This document shows positions 25,514 through 33,640 of a stretch of DNA of 50,067 nucleotides, piece by piece. This stretch comes from Acidisoma sp. L85. Its GTDB lineage: Bacteria; Pseudomonadota; Alphaproteobacteria; Acetobacterales; Acetobacteraceae. Position 1 is the first letter of the stretch. Every line of letters starts with the position of its first letter. A program made the position numbers and the translations under genes. The DNA lies in NCBI RefSeq assembly GCF_009765865.1, contig NZ_LMUQ01000061.1, forward strand, positions 1 to 50,067, in the 5' to 3' direction. The notes under the pieces were generated by a model, which was not told the DNA's origin, ran no database searches, and was given only the letters and a program-made list of their open reading frames with translations.

Positions 25514-26239
25514 CTACGAAGCGGATTCCACCGCCTGCGACAAAAACAAACCACGGCTGCGTTGCAAATGGTCCCGCATCGTCTGCGCAGCTCCCACCTC
25601 GTCATGGGCGATAATCGCATCGAGGATCAGACGATGTTCCTCCAGCGTGATGCGCTCGTGGCCTTTCCAATGCAGCAGACCAGAATGAAACGCACTGAGC
25701 CATTGCAGCATCGCGCGGCTCACCACTTCGAGGATCACATTCCGCGTGATGGCGGCAATGACCGTATGAAACTCCATATCCGCCGCGACGAAACGGCCGG
25801 CGTCGCGGTCAAGAAACGCGGTCTGCCGCGCCAGTGCCTCTTCCAGTCGCTGAATATCGGCGGGCTCCGCCATGCGCGCGGCCTCCCGCACCATGCCCAC
25901 CTCGAAGAAAACCCGCGCATCCTGCAACTGCTTGAGGGATTGCGGCTGCGTCGCCAGAACATGCCGCGCCGCATGGTCGATCTGCTGCATGACATCGGCG
26001 ATCGAGGGATGAGCGATGCGCGCCCGCTCCCCGTGGGTGATGGTAATGAGACCGAGCTTTTCCAGCCGCTGCATCGCCTCCCGCACCGCCGGCCGTCCGA
26101 CGCCATAAGCCACCATGAGCTCCCGCTCAGACGGCATCTGCGCGTCGGCACCGTAAGCCCCGGTCTCGATCTCTTGCAGGAGGCGATCGAAGACCTCGTC
26201 CGACAGCTTGCGCCGCGTGATCTTCTGCGGTGCGACCAT
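25514..26239 (-). CDS. GntR-family transcriptional regulator, FadR/FCD subfamily
   Basis: A 241-residue regulator. The winged helix-turn-helix spans about residues 8-75, including QMPSERELMVAYGVGRPA and REAMQRLEKLGLITI. An FCD ligand-binding domain follows, with FFEVGMVREAARM and the metal-ligand-type histidines in MEFHTVI and EEHRLIL. It resembles NanR/FadR-like repressors that sense sugar acids. The ATG at 26239 is 10 bases after the rpiB-like stop; an in-frame start at 26308 would overlap that gene. It probably controls the whole apionate-type cluster, with candidate sites at 25283-25293 and 33458-33468. Confidence 0.87.
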   Translation of the reverse strand: MVAPQKITRRKLSDEVFDRLLQEIETGAYGADAQMPSERELMVAYGVGRPAVREAMQRLEKLGLITITHGERARIAHPSIADVMQQIDHAARHVLATQPQSLKQLQDARVFFEVGMVREAARMAEPADIQRLEEALARQTAFLDRDAGRFVAADMEFHTVIAAITRNVILEVVSRAMLQWLSAFHSGLLHWKGHERITLEEHRLILDAIIAHDEVGAAQTMRDHLQRSRGLFLSQAVESAS

Positions 26240-26249
26240 CAAGCGCTGA

Positions 26250-26720
26250 TCAGGCTTCCACCCGCTCCTGGTGATATTTCCGGTCCAATTCCTTGATCCC
26301 CTCGACATTGGCGGCCGATGAGCCTTGCGGATCGAAATGCGATTCCAAGAATTTGTCGACGATCGCCTTGGCGACTTCCGTTCCGATCACCCGCGCGCCC
26401 ATCGTGATGATATGCGCGTCGTTGCTTTTCGCGGCGCGCTCGGCCGAGTAGGTGTCATGCGTCTGCGCCGCGCGAATGCCGGGAACCTTATTCGCCGAGA
26501 TACACACGCCGATGCCGGTGCCGCAGCACAGAATCCCGCGATCGAAACGCCCTTCCAGGATCGCGTTAGACACACGTTCGGCGAGCGAGGCGTAAAGCTC
26601 CTTGCCGCCCGGCACCTCACGCCCAAGATCGACGACCTCATGCGGACCGCCGGATAAATGCTTGAAAATGACATCCGACAGCGGCTGTCCCGCGCTGTCT
26701 CCGCCCACGACGATCCTCAT
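26250..26720 (-). CDS. RpiB/LacAB-family sugar-phosphate isomerase, probable D-erythrulose 4-phosphate isomerase
   Basis: A 156-residue isomerase of the RpiB family. The catalytic cysteine is in [15 protein letters not shown], and [18 protein letters not shown] follows as in RpiB/DerI proteins. Classical RpiB interconverts ribose 5-phosphate and ribulose 5-phosphate. In erythritol and apionate pathways a homologue converts D-erythrulose 4-phosphate to D-erythrose 4-phosphate. Here it overlaps the triose-phosphate-isomerase-like gene as ATGA and lies in the RuBisCO-like operon, so the tetrose role is the better guess. Confidence 0.85.
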   Translation of the reverse strand: MRIVVGGDSAGQPLSDVIFKHLSGGPHEVVDLGREVPGGKELYASLAERVSNAILEGRFDRGILCCGTGIGVCISANKVPGIRAAQTHDTYSAERAAKSNDAHIITMGARVIGTEVAKAIVDKFLESHFDPQGSSAANVEGIKELDRKYHQERVEA

Positions 26721-27547
26721 GTCGATAACTCCTCCGTCCCGTTCTGGGTCGATGCGGCATTGGCCGCCTCTGCGACGATGGCGACGATCTCCGCCAAGCC
26801 GTCCGCGTTCCAGGCATAGCGCCCCACGAAGAGCCCGTCGACATCGGGGATCACGGCCAGCTCCGGAGCATTGGCCGCGGTCACGGAACCGCCGTATAGA
26901 ATGCGGGTCGCCGTGGCATTGGCCGCGCCAAACCGTTCGGCGAGCGCAGCCCGCAGCCGCGCGAGGCGGTCCGCGACATAGTCGGGATCGGCGGCGGCGG
27001 CGGCACCGATGGCCCAGCGCGGCTCATAGGCCAGCACAAGGCGCGGCAGGGCATTCGCCGGCTGATCGGCCGTCGCGGTAGCGAGCTGATCCGCCAGAAC
27101 ATCATCCGACCGACCGTCCCGCTTATCCTCCGCCTTCTCGCCTAGACAGAGGATCGGGGTAAGCCCGTGGCGCAGAGCAGCGTTTACCTTGAGGCGCACC
27201 GCGGCGTAGGTTTCGTTGAAATGCTGCAGCCTCTCGGAATGGGCGAGTGCCACGTATCGGCAACCCGCCTCGACGAGCATCGGGGCGGAAACCTCCCCGG
27301 TCCAGGCGCCGCGATCATCCCAATGGACGTTCTGGGCGCCGACGCCGATCTGCGACCCTGCGACGCGCGCGCCCGCCGCGCTCAGCGCGGTGAATGGCGG
27401 CAGAACGAAGACATCGAGCCCATGATGGTTGATGCCGGCCAGCCTTTCGCGCAGCAGGTCGATATAGGCCAGCGTATCGGCGATCCCATGGTTCATCTTC
27501 CAGCCGGTGCCGACGAGTTTGCGCCCCCGCTTCGCTGGCAGGGTCAT
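26717..27547 (-). CDS. Triose-phosphate isomerase family protein, probable L-erythrulose 1-phosphate isomerase
   Basis: A TIM-barrel isomerase of 276 residues. The active-site set is intact: Lys in GTGWKMN, His in [11 protein letters not shown], Glu in [10 protein letters not shown], and the phosphate loop LYGGSV. Compared with housekeeping TpiA the first motif reads GTGWKMN instead of GNWKMN, as in tetrose-phosphate isomerases of the LerI/EryH group. ATG at 27547 overlaps the RuBisCO-like stop as ATGA, with GAAGGG upstream; the longer open frame would run into that gene. It would convert L-erythrulose 1-phosphate to D-erythrulose 4-phosphate. Confidence 0.85.
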   Translation of the reverse strand: MTLPAKRGRKLVGTGWKMNHGIADTLAYIDLLRERLAGINHHGLDVFVLPPFTALSAAGARVAGSQIGVGAQNVHWDDRGAWTGEVSAPMLVEAGCRYVALAHSERLQHFNETYAAVRLKVNAALRHGLTPILCLGEKAEDKRDGRSDDVLADQLATATADQPANALPRLVLAYEPRWAIGAAAAADPDYVADRLARLRAALAERFGAANATATRILYGGSVTAANAPELAVIPDVDGLFVGRYAWNADGLAEIVAIVAEAANAASTQNGTEELST

Positions 27548-28833
27548 TGCGCGCCCTTCTCGCCGAAGGCCGCGATCGCCTGAGCGAGTTCGGGATGCTC
27601 GCGCGCATAATCCGCGAGCGGAACCCCGGCCACCGCCGCTTCCCAGGCCTGAGTGATGGCGCGCACGCCAGCGCCAGCCCCGCCCGGATGCCCCATGATC
27701 CCGCCGCCGCCTAGATACAACAAATCGATGGACCGCCCGTTTCGCGCGAAAGTCTCCGGCGCCTGCCCGCCCCATTGCCCCGATCCCACCACCGGCAAAG
27801 CACGGTCGTCGTCGGAAAGAAGCGGCGTGGTGCAGTCACGGAAGGAGCGCAGGAAGGACTCGTCCGGCTCCCAATATTTCGCCCCAATGCCATTGACCTG
27901 AAACTGGTCGATACCGAGCAACCGCCACAGCACCTGATAGACGCTGAAATCGAGCCCCAGATCCGGATGCCGCGTCAGCATGTCCCAGCCGCTACGATGC
28001 GCATGCAGCACCAAGCGCGAGCGCTTCCGCAAAAATGCCAGTCCGCCATAGCCGACCGAGTTAATGTTGATCACCGCCGCATTGCCGCCCGCATCCGCCA
28101 CGATGTCGTGCTGGCGCAGCATGGTCTCCGGGTCCGCGCTGGAAATGCCAAAGGCATACATGACCTTCCGCCCGGTCCGCTGTTCATGGTCCAGAATCAC
28201 CGGCATCACGGCCCGCACCCGCGCTTCGAGCGGCGCATAGCCGGGATTCATCATCTTCTCGTCGTCTTTGATGAAATCCGCGCCGGCCTCGACCAGTTCG
28301 CGCGCAACCTCCGCCGTCTGTTCAGGCGTCAGTCCAAGCGCGGGTTTGATGATGCTGCCGATCAGGGGCCGGCCATGGACATTCGCGAGCCTGCGGCTGC
28401 CGGCGATGCCGAAAGCGGGTCCCGGATGCGCCTTGATAAACGCGGGCGGCAGCCGCAGCCCGACGATACGCGCACCCGACAGGCCGCGCACCGAAAAGAC
28501 CCCGCCGAAAGCGATGGTGAGGAGGGCCGCGATATCCGTGCCAATAACTTCCAGCGGGAAATCGACATCGACATCCGCGCGCTTATAGGGCCGCGGATTC
28601 TGGGAATTGACCGCATCCTGGGGATAAGCCGGCCGCTCATGCGGTTCCAGCATCCGGATATCAACGACCCGCGCCGCGCATCTCGCTTTGAGATCAGCAG
28701 TTTCGCCCGGCACCGCGACGAAGGTTCCGGTCGATTGGTCGCTCGCGATCTTTTCCGCGAGCCGCCCGATATCGCCCGACGTCTCAATCCGATACGTCAG
28801 CCGGATCGCGCTGTCGTTCGACACTTGGCTCAC
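27544..28833 (-). CDS. oiaX: RuBisCO-like protein, probable 3-oxo-isoapionate 4-phosphate decarboxylase
   Basis: A 429-residue form IV RuBisCO homologue. Equivalents of key RuBisCO residues are visible: Lys163 in IIKPALGL, the carbamylated-lysine motif ADFIKDDE (Lys189, Asp191, Glu192), His279-Arg280 in LHAHRSGW, Lys319 in GAKYWE, and Ser351-Gly in VVGSGQWGG. Two positions differ: RuBisCO Glu60 appears to be Asp32, and His327 appears to be Gln312. So it should not fix CO2. RLPs of the apiose pathways decarboxylate or split 3-oxo-isoapionate 4-phosphate, and the adjacent TIM- and RpiB-like genes favour the decarboxylase giving L-erythrulose 1-phosphate. GTG at 28833 overlaps the permease stop (GTGA). 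Confidence 0.83.
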   Translation of the reverse strand: MSQVSNDSAIRLTYRIETSGDIGRLAEKIASDQSTGTFVAVPGETADLKARCAARVVDIRMLEPHERPAYPQDAVNSQNPRPYKRADVDVDFPLEVIGTDIAALLTIAFGGVFSVRGLSGARIVGLRLPPAFIKAHPGPAFGIAGSRRLANVHGRPLIGSIIKPALGLTPEQTAEVARELVEAGADFIKDDEKMMNPGYAPLEARVRAVMPVILDHEQRTGRKVMYAFGISSADPETMLRQHDIVADAGGNAAVININSVGYGGLAFLRKRSRLVLHAHRSGWDMLTRHPDLGLDFSVYQVLWRLLGIDQFQVNGIGAKYWEPDESFLRSFRDCTTPLLSDDDRALPVVGSGQWGGQAPETFARNGRSIDLLYLGGGGIMGHPGGAGAGVRAITQAWEAAVAGVPLADYAREHPELAQAIAAFGEKGAQ

Positions 28834-29855
28834 GATCGACCTGCCACTTTAGTTCCAGCGCCGCCCTGCGTGGTTGGTATCGCGCGCTTCACCGTCCGCC
28901 CCCTGCCACCACCCGCCAGCGACAGCACGGCGATCACCACAACGCCCTGCACGATATCCTGCATCCCGGAAGGCAACCCGGCAATCTGCATGGTCGCCAC
29001 GATGAGGATGAGCAGCACGCAGCCGAACAAGGTGCCGACCGCTGTCGAAGATCCGCCCATGATAAGCGATCCGCCCAACACCACCGCGCCAAGCGATTGC
29101 AGCAGGTAGGGACCGCCCATCTCCAGAAAAGCGCCGCCGACATAAGCTTGCAGCAGCAATCCATCGAGCGCCGCGAGCAGTGAGCTAATCAGAAAAGTAG
29201 CCGCGACAACCCGCGTCACGCCAATGCCGGAGAAATAGGCCGCACGCGTGCTCTGCCCGACAGCCGAAAGCGTGCGCCCATAGACCAGCCGCCCCAGGAC
29301 GATGCTGCCGACAACAACAGCCACCACCGCGAGCATCGCGACCACGGGAAAACCGCCGACCCGCGCCGTTGTCAGCCACTTCAGCGTCGGGCTGACGCCG
29401 TAGCTCACCAGCTCCTTATTGGCGAAGAGACTGGCGGTAGCCAAAATATATCCGGTCGCAAGCGTCGCGATAATCGCCGGTATCCGGAAAGCCAGCACAA
29501 GCACCGCGTTCACGCTGCCAACGACAATGCCAATCCCCAACGTCGCCAACACACCAAGCCATAACCGGCTGTCGTGGCCCTGGATGAGGATCGTGCTGAC
29601 ATAGGCGCTCAGCGTCAGCACGTTGGGAATGGACAGGTCGATATTCCCGCGACCCGCCGTAATCACGAACATTTGGCCCAGCCCGGCCAATGCCAGGAAC
29701 GACGCTGAAACCGCAACGCCGGAGAGACTCTGCAGGCTGAACCGGCTGGTGATGAGGGACAGCACGAACCACAGCAGCACGACGCCGATGAGCGCCCAAA
29801 TCCACCGGTTGCGCTGGCTCCAGTCGATCAGCCGGCCCTCGCCCAGACCCGCCAT
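28830..29855 (-). CDS. ABC transporter permease, RbsC type
   Basis: A permease of about 341 residues for the sugar-acid importer of the apionate-type cluster. It has the RbsC pattern: LAGLGQMFVITAGRGNIDLSIPN, then SLGAVVLGGSLIMGGSSTAVGT and many hydrophobic spans. In the GGIDLS signature the residues read RGNIDLS. ATG at 29855 shares one base with the stop of the ATPase-permease fusion (TGATG). The longer open frame to 30041 lies inside that fusion and is rejected. The RuBisCO-like gene begins at its stop codon. Confidence 0.88.
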   Translation of the reverse strand: MAGLGEGRLIDWSQRNRWIWALIGVVLLWFVLSLITSRFSLQSLSGVAVSASFLALAGLGQMFVITAGRGNIDLSIPNVLTLSAYVSTILIQGHDSRLWLGVLATLGIGIVVGSVNAVLVLAFRIPAIIATLATGYILATASLFANKELVSYGVSPTLKWLTTARVGGFPVVAMLAVVAVVVGSIVLGRLVYGRTLSAVGQSTRAAYFSGIGVTRVVAATFLISSLLAALDGLLLQAYVGGAFLEMGGPYLLQSLGAVVLGGSLIMGGSSTAVGTLFGCVLLILIVATMQIAGLPSGMQDIVQGVVVIAVLSLAGGGRGRTVKRAIPTTQGGAGTKVAGRS

Positions 29856-32323
29856 CACTGCGCCCTCCGCCGGATCAGCGTGGCCCGCAACCCGAGCATG
29901 CCGAGCAGCAGCAAGCCCTGAACCGCCGCATTGTAATCCGTGCTGACATTTAGCGCGCCAAGCAGGGCGCCGATCAGCGACAAGACGATCGCCCCGGCGA
30001 CCACGCCCCAAGGCGACAGCACCCCCCCGATCAGGCTGCACCCGCCGATCACCACGGCCGCGACGCTGGAAAGCGTGAAGGGACCACCGACATTGATGTC
30101 GCTCGCGGTATTCGCGGCGGTCAGCGAGACTCCGGCGATCATGCCGAAGATTCCCGCCAAACCATATCGGATCACCGCATAGCGCAGCGCCGACCAGCCG
30201 CTACGCGCGAGCGCCGGCGCATTGTTGCCAAAAGCGCGCAGCACCACACCAAGCGGCGCGCTGTCGAGGAAGACCGTCACCCCTGCGACGATGAGGATGA
30301 TAATGACGGATGTCGGCAAATGCGGAATGGACCAGCCGAACAACGACGTGACCCAGTCGGGGCTGCTGCCGCCGGGCGCTGGTTGCAGGGAATACCCCGC
30401 TCCCATCCAAATGAACGAAGCGCCTAGCGTCACCACGATCGCGGGAATGCGGCGCAACTGGATGAGCGCGCCGATCAAACTATACGCAATCAGCGCGACA
30501 ACAATGGTGACCGCGCCCAACAGCGGCCGGTCGACCAGCAGAGTCGCACTCACGACATTCATGAGCCCGGCAAAAGCACCGATGCTGAGGTCGATCTCGC
30601 TTCCGCCCACGACAAACATCTGCGCGACAGCCACCAGCACCAGCGCAACCGACGGCCCAAGCAGAAGATCGAGACCGAACACGCTCGCCGCCGCATGATT
30701 GACCAGCATCATGACGCCCAGAACCAGCGCCAGACTCACAAAAGGCGCGGCCTTGATGACTGTCTTGCCCCAGTCGCGATGAAGCCGCTCGACACCCTCG
30801 CCCTCTCCGCCGCGTGCGACTTGCTCCGAAAAAGAGGCGCCAATGATGGCGTCCTCGGTGATCTCCTCGCGCCGCAGCTCGCGCACTATGCGGCCCTTGC
30901 TGAAGACCAGCACCCGGTCGCATTCCATGAATTCGAGGTCTTCGGTCGAAAGCCAAACAATCAGCCGCCCGGCCCCCGCGGCATCGGCGAAGAGCCCATA
31001 AAAATCCGTCTTCGCCGCCACATCGACACCGCGTGTCGGATCGTCGAGCAGGATCGTCGGCGAATCGCTCACCAAAGCGCGGCCGACCAGCGCCTTCTGC
31101 TGATTACCACCGCTGAGATCGAGAATGCCGGAGCCAAAGCGACCAGGATCCAGCCGCAGCTTCTCGGCGGCATCGAGAATGGCGGGGCGATCCTCGGCCG
31201 CGGCGAAAGGCGCGAGCGCGAAACGCCGACCGATGCGCTCGATATCCATATTGGCGAAGACATTCCAGAACGCGAAAACGCCTTCTCTCTGCCGGTCTCC
31301 CGAGACGAAACTGACGGCGCCCGAGCGCTCGATCCCGCCCGAATGACCGGAGGCAGCGAAAATGTCGCGCAGAAACTCCTTCTGCCCCGCGCCTTCCAGA
31401 CCCGCCAGACCCACGATCTCGCCTTCGCGCAGAAGGATCTCGCTGCCGATCTTCTCGACCACCGGGCCACTCACCCGCAGCCGCACTGGCCGTTGCGAAA
31501 CCGGCGCCGCCTCATGCGCGCGCCGCAAAGCGACTTCCGCGCCACCGCCCATCGCCTGAACCAGTGCCTGGATCGAGGTATCCGCCGCTGCACCGCGCCA
31601 GGCCAGACGCCCATTGCGCAGGACCATAACATCGGCCGCGACATCGACGATTTCATGCAGCTTGTGGCTGATGAAAATACTCGCGAGCCCCGCTTCGGCC
31701 TGCTGATGAATGAAAGCCCGCAGTTGTCGGCTGCGTTCCAGATCCAGCGACGATGTCGGCTCATCCAAAACAAGCAGCCGGATGCGCGGCGCCGAGGCGG
31801 CCCGCGCGATCTCCACCATCTGGCGCTGACCAATGGAAAGGTCATCCACCACATGATCGACATCGATGCCGTTGCCGGGAAACACACGGTCGAGCGCGGC
31901 ACGGGCCCGCGCACGATAGGCGCGGCGCCATCCGGGCACCGGCCGCGCCAGATCCGGCGCCTCCAGAAAGAAGTTCTCCGCGACCGAAAGATTGGCGCAG
32001 AGCGAAAGCTCCTGATGCACGATACGAATGCCGTGAGCCTGCGCCTCGGTGGGACCGAAGCGATCCCAATCCGCCGCACGGCCATCCAGCTCCAGCGTAC
32101 CGAAATCGGGCCGGCTGACGCCGCAGAGCGCGCGCATCAGCGTGCTCTTCCCCGCGCCATTGCCGCCCACAAGTCCGAGAATATCGCCCGGCCGCACGAT
32201 CAGCTCGACCCCGTCATTGGCGAGGGTCGAGCCGAAAGCCTTGGTAATGTCGCGCAGCGCAACGAGAGGCACGGTCGCGTCAACGCTTTTGGCGTGCGGC
32301 GAGGCCGTGCTGAGATCACTCAT
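29855..32323 (-). CDS. Fusion of RbsA-type double ATPase with an RbsC-type permease
   Basis: An 822-residue fusion. Residues 1-505 are a tandem ATPase: Walker A GGNGAGKST (53-61), signature LSIGQRQMVEIARA from 162, Walker B LLVLDEPTSSLD from 183; then a second domain with GLEGAGQKEF, LSGGNQQKAL (from 403) and ILLDDPTRGVDV (from 424), in which Asp428 replaces the usual catalytic Glu. Residues 520-822 are a complete permease with the GGSEIDLSIGAF signature. The separate permease encoded next would supply the other membrane half. The start lies 20 bases after the binding-protein stop region. No frameshift is needed; the join is in frame. Confidence 0.9.
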   Translation of the reverse strand: MSDLSTASPHAKSVDATVPLVALRDITKAFGSTLANDGVELIVRPGDILGLVGGNGAGKSTLMRALCGVSRPDFGTLELDGRAADWDRFGPTEAQAHGIRIVHQELSLCANLSVAENFFLEAPDLARPVPGWRRAYRARARAALDRVFPGNGIDVDHVVDDLSIGQRQMVEIARAASAPRIRLLVLDEPTSSLDLERSRQLRAFIHQQAEAGLASIFISHKLHEIVDVAADVMVLRNGRLAWRGAAADTSIQALVQAMGGGAEVALRRAHEAAPVSQRPVRLRVSGPVVEKIGSEILLREGEIVGLAGLEGAGQKEFLRDIFAASGHSGGIERSGAVSFVSGDRQREGVFAFWNVFANMDIERIGRRFALAPFAAAEDRPAILDAAEKLRLDPGRFGSGILDLSGGNQQKALVGRALVSDSPTILLDDPTRGVDVAAKTDFYGLFADAAGAGRLIVWLSTEDLEFMECDRVLVFSKGRIVRELRREEITEDAIIGASFSEQVARGGEGEGVERLHRDWGKTVIKAAPFVSLALVLGVMMLVNHAAASVFGLDLLLGPSVALVLVAVAQMFVVGGSEIDLSIGAFAGLMNVVSATLLVDRPLLGAVTIVVALIAYSLIGALIQLRRIPAIVVTLGASFIWMGAGYSLQPAPGGSSPDWVTSLFGWSIPHLPTSVIIILIVAGVTVFLDSAPLGVVLRAFGNNAPALARSGWSALRYAVIRYGLAGIFGMIAGVSLTAANTASDINVGGPFTLSSVAAVVIGGCSLIGGVLSPWGVVAGAIVLSLIGALLGALNVSTDYNAAVQGLLLLGMLGLRATLIRRRAQ

Positions 32324-32342
32324 CGCTTAGTCACGGAACTGC

Positions 32343-33374
32343 CTATTTCTGCGACAGCAGATTCGTCTTGACCCAATCCTGCGAATAGGACGGGCTGACG
32401 ATGATGTTCGGCGGCAGATTGGCGTAGCTCTTCAGATTGGCCTGATCGACGGTCGCCACCGGCATGATGAGCTTCTGCGGCACATGCGCGCCCTGCACGA
32501 TGGCAAGGCTCAACCAGAAAGCCGCGCCGCCGATACCGGGCGTCGTGTTCATCGAGATGGTCGTATAGCCGTTGCTCGCATTCTCCTGCGCCCACCAGCG
32601 GATGAAGTTCGAGCTGCCGCCGCCCTCGATGACAGGCATGTGGCCCTTATACTGGCCGCCATACTGGTCGAAGGCCTGCGCCACGCCGTAATCGTCACCG
32701 CCCTGGCCGAGCACCGCATCGACATGCGGCAGGCTGGGCAACACATTGGCGATGGCCGATTGCGCGACCGAAGCGGTGGCTTGGCCATAGACCGTCGCCA
32801 CGACCTTCACATTCGGATTGTTCTTGAGCACGGCTTCCTGTGCTGCATACATCGACACGTCCGGCGCCGAACCCTTCACGCCACGGACCAGGATGATGTT
32901 GCCCTGGTTATGGATGAGCTTCAGCGCGGCGGTGGCCTGCTGCGTCTTATAGCCGGTGAAGTCGAAATTGAGCTGCGTATTGCAAGGCGCCGAGGCGATG
33001 GAATCGAAGGAAATCACCTTGATCCCGGCGTGGCAGGCTTTCTGGATAATGCCATTCTCCGCCGTCTCGGAAGCGGCATCGACCGCGATCGCATCGACAC
33101 CCTTGAGAATGAGCTCGGCGAGCTGGCTGTTCTGCTGGCTGACGCTGCCGTCGCCGTTCTGGATGATGTAGTCCGAGATCAGGCCGGCCGCCTTGGCCTG
33201 CTTGGCCGCCGCCTCGAAGGCCTCGACCATCTGATGGCGCCAGATGTTGCCGTAATAGGAGTTGGACAAAGCGATGACCGGCTTGTCGGCCGATGCCATC
33301 GCCGGCATGGCCGGTGCGACCATGGCCGCCGCCGCCAAAGCGAGGCTGGGAATAAGCGAGCCAGCAATCTTCAT
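32343..33374 (-). CDS. ABC transporter substrate-binding protein, RbsB type
   Basis: A periplasmic binding protein of about 343 residues and the first gene of the importer/RuBisCO-like operon. A signal peptide (basic MKIAGS start, Ala-rich core) ends near AMASA before DKPVIALSN. The body shows the type I sugar-binding fold: SYYGNIWRHQMVEAFEAAAK, ILKGVDAIAVDAAS and GIKVISFDS. ATG at 33374 has GGAGG eight bases upstream; the longer frame to 33437 lacks such a site. It likely binds D-apionate or a related branched sugar acid, by context only. Confidence 0.87.
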   Translation of the reverse strand: MKIAGSLIPSLALAAAAMVAPAMPAMASADKPVIALSNSYYGNIWRHQMVEAFEAAAKQAKAAGLISDYIIQNGDGSVSQQNSQLAELILKGVDAIAVDAASETAENGIIQKACHAGIKVISFDSIASAPCNTQLNFDFTGYKTQQATAALKLIHNQGNIILVRGVKGSAPDVSMYAAQEAVLKNNPNVKVVATVYGQATASVAQSAIANVLPSLPHVDAVLGQGGDDYGVAQAFDQYGGQYKGHMPVIEGGGSSNFIRWWAQENASNGYTTISMNTTPGIGGAAFWLSLAIVQGAHVPQKLIMPVATVDQANLKSYANLPPNIIVSPSYSQDWVKTNLLSQK

Positions 33375-33457
33375 GACATGTTCCTCCGCGCACCCGTTAA
33401 GCCCGGGCTGAGCGCTGCATATGCCCCGACATGACAAGCCTAGGCAAGGTGATTATC

Positions 33458-33468
33458 TCATCATACCA
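33458..33468 (-). promoter_or_regulatory. Candidate GntR operator upstream of the sugar-acid importer operon
   Basis: The minus strand reads TGGTATGATGA, matching 10 of 11 bases of the TGGTATAATGA element at the oiaK promoter (25283-25293). It lies about 85 bases upstream of the binding-protein ATG and includes TATGAT, a possible -10, with GATAAT just downstream. No good -35 is visible. Two copies of one motif, each in front of one operon of the same cluster, suggest a shared regulator. Confidence 0.5.
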
Positions 33469-33523
33469 CCAGAACCTGCGTTTCTCTGTGCTCGCCCGCA
33501 TAGGCGCGCGTCGTTCGTCCAGA

Positions 33524-33551
33524 TTGACTCTCCTTCGTCCGAGGCGATACC
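33524..33551 (+). promoter_or_regulatory. Candidate fabD promoter
   Basis: TTGACT (33524-33529) is followed after 16 bases by GATACC (33546-33551), about 90 bases before the fabD ATG. The -35 is good and the -10 weak, as is common in alphaproteobacteria. The region diverges from the importer operon on the other strand. Confidence 0.35.
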
Positions 33552-33640
33552 CCGGCACGCCGCGCCGGCATCCGCCGGCGGCCTCCAGGCGGCTGGAGCA
33601 GACATCCGGCTGCGCCGGTCCGCTTCCCGAAGGACATGCA

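Noticed and set aside
27544-28833. Treating the RuBisCO homologue as a CO2-fixing enzyme
   Set aside because: No small subunit or phosphoribulokinase is nearby, at least one catalytic His appears replaced, and the neighbours are apionate-type catabolic genes.
27775-29109. A 444-residue plus-strand open frame opposite the RuBisCO-like gene
   Set aside because: The opposite strand carries intact RuBisCO-like and permease motifs; the antisense translation is low-complexity.
30695-32371. A 558-residue plus-strand open frame opposite the ATPase-permease fusion
   Set aside because: It is antisense to an intact protein with full ABC motifs. The translation is Arg/His/Asp-rich with no domain, a typical high-GC shadow frame.
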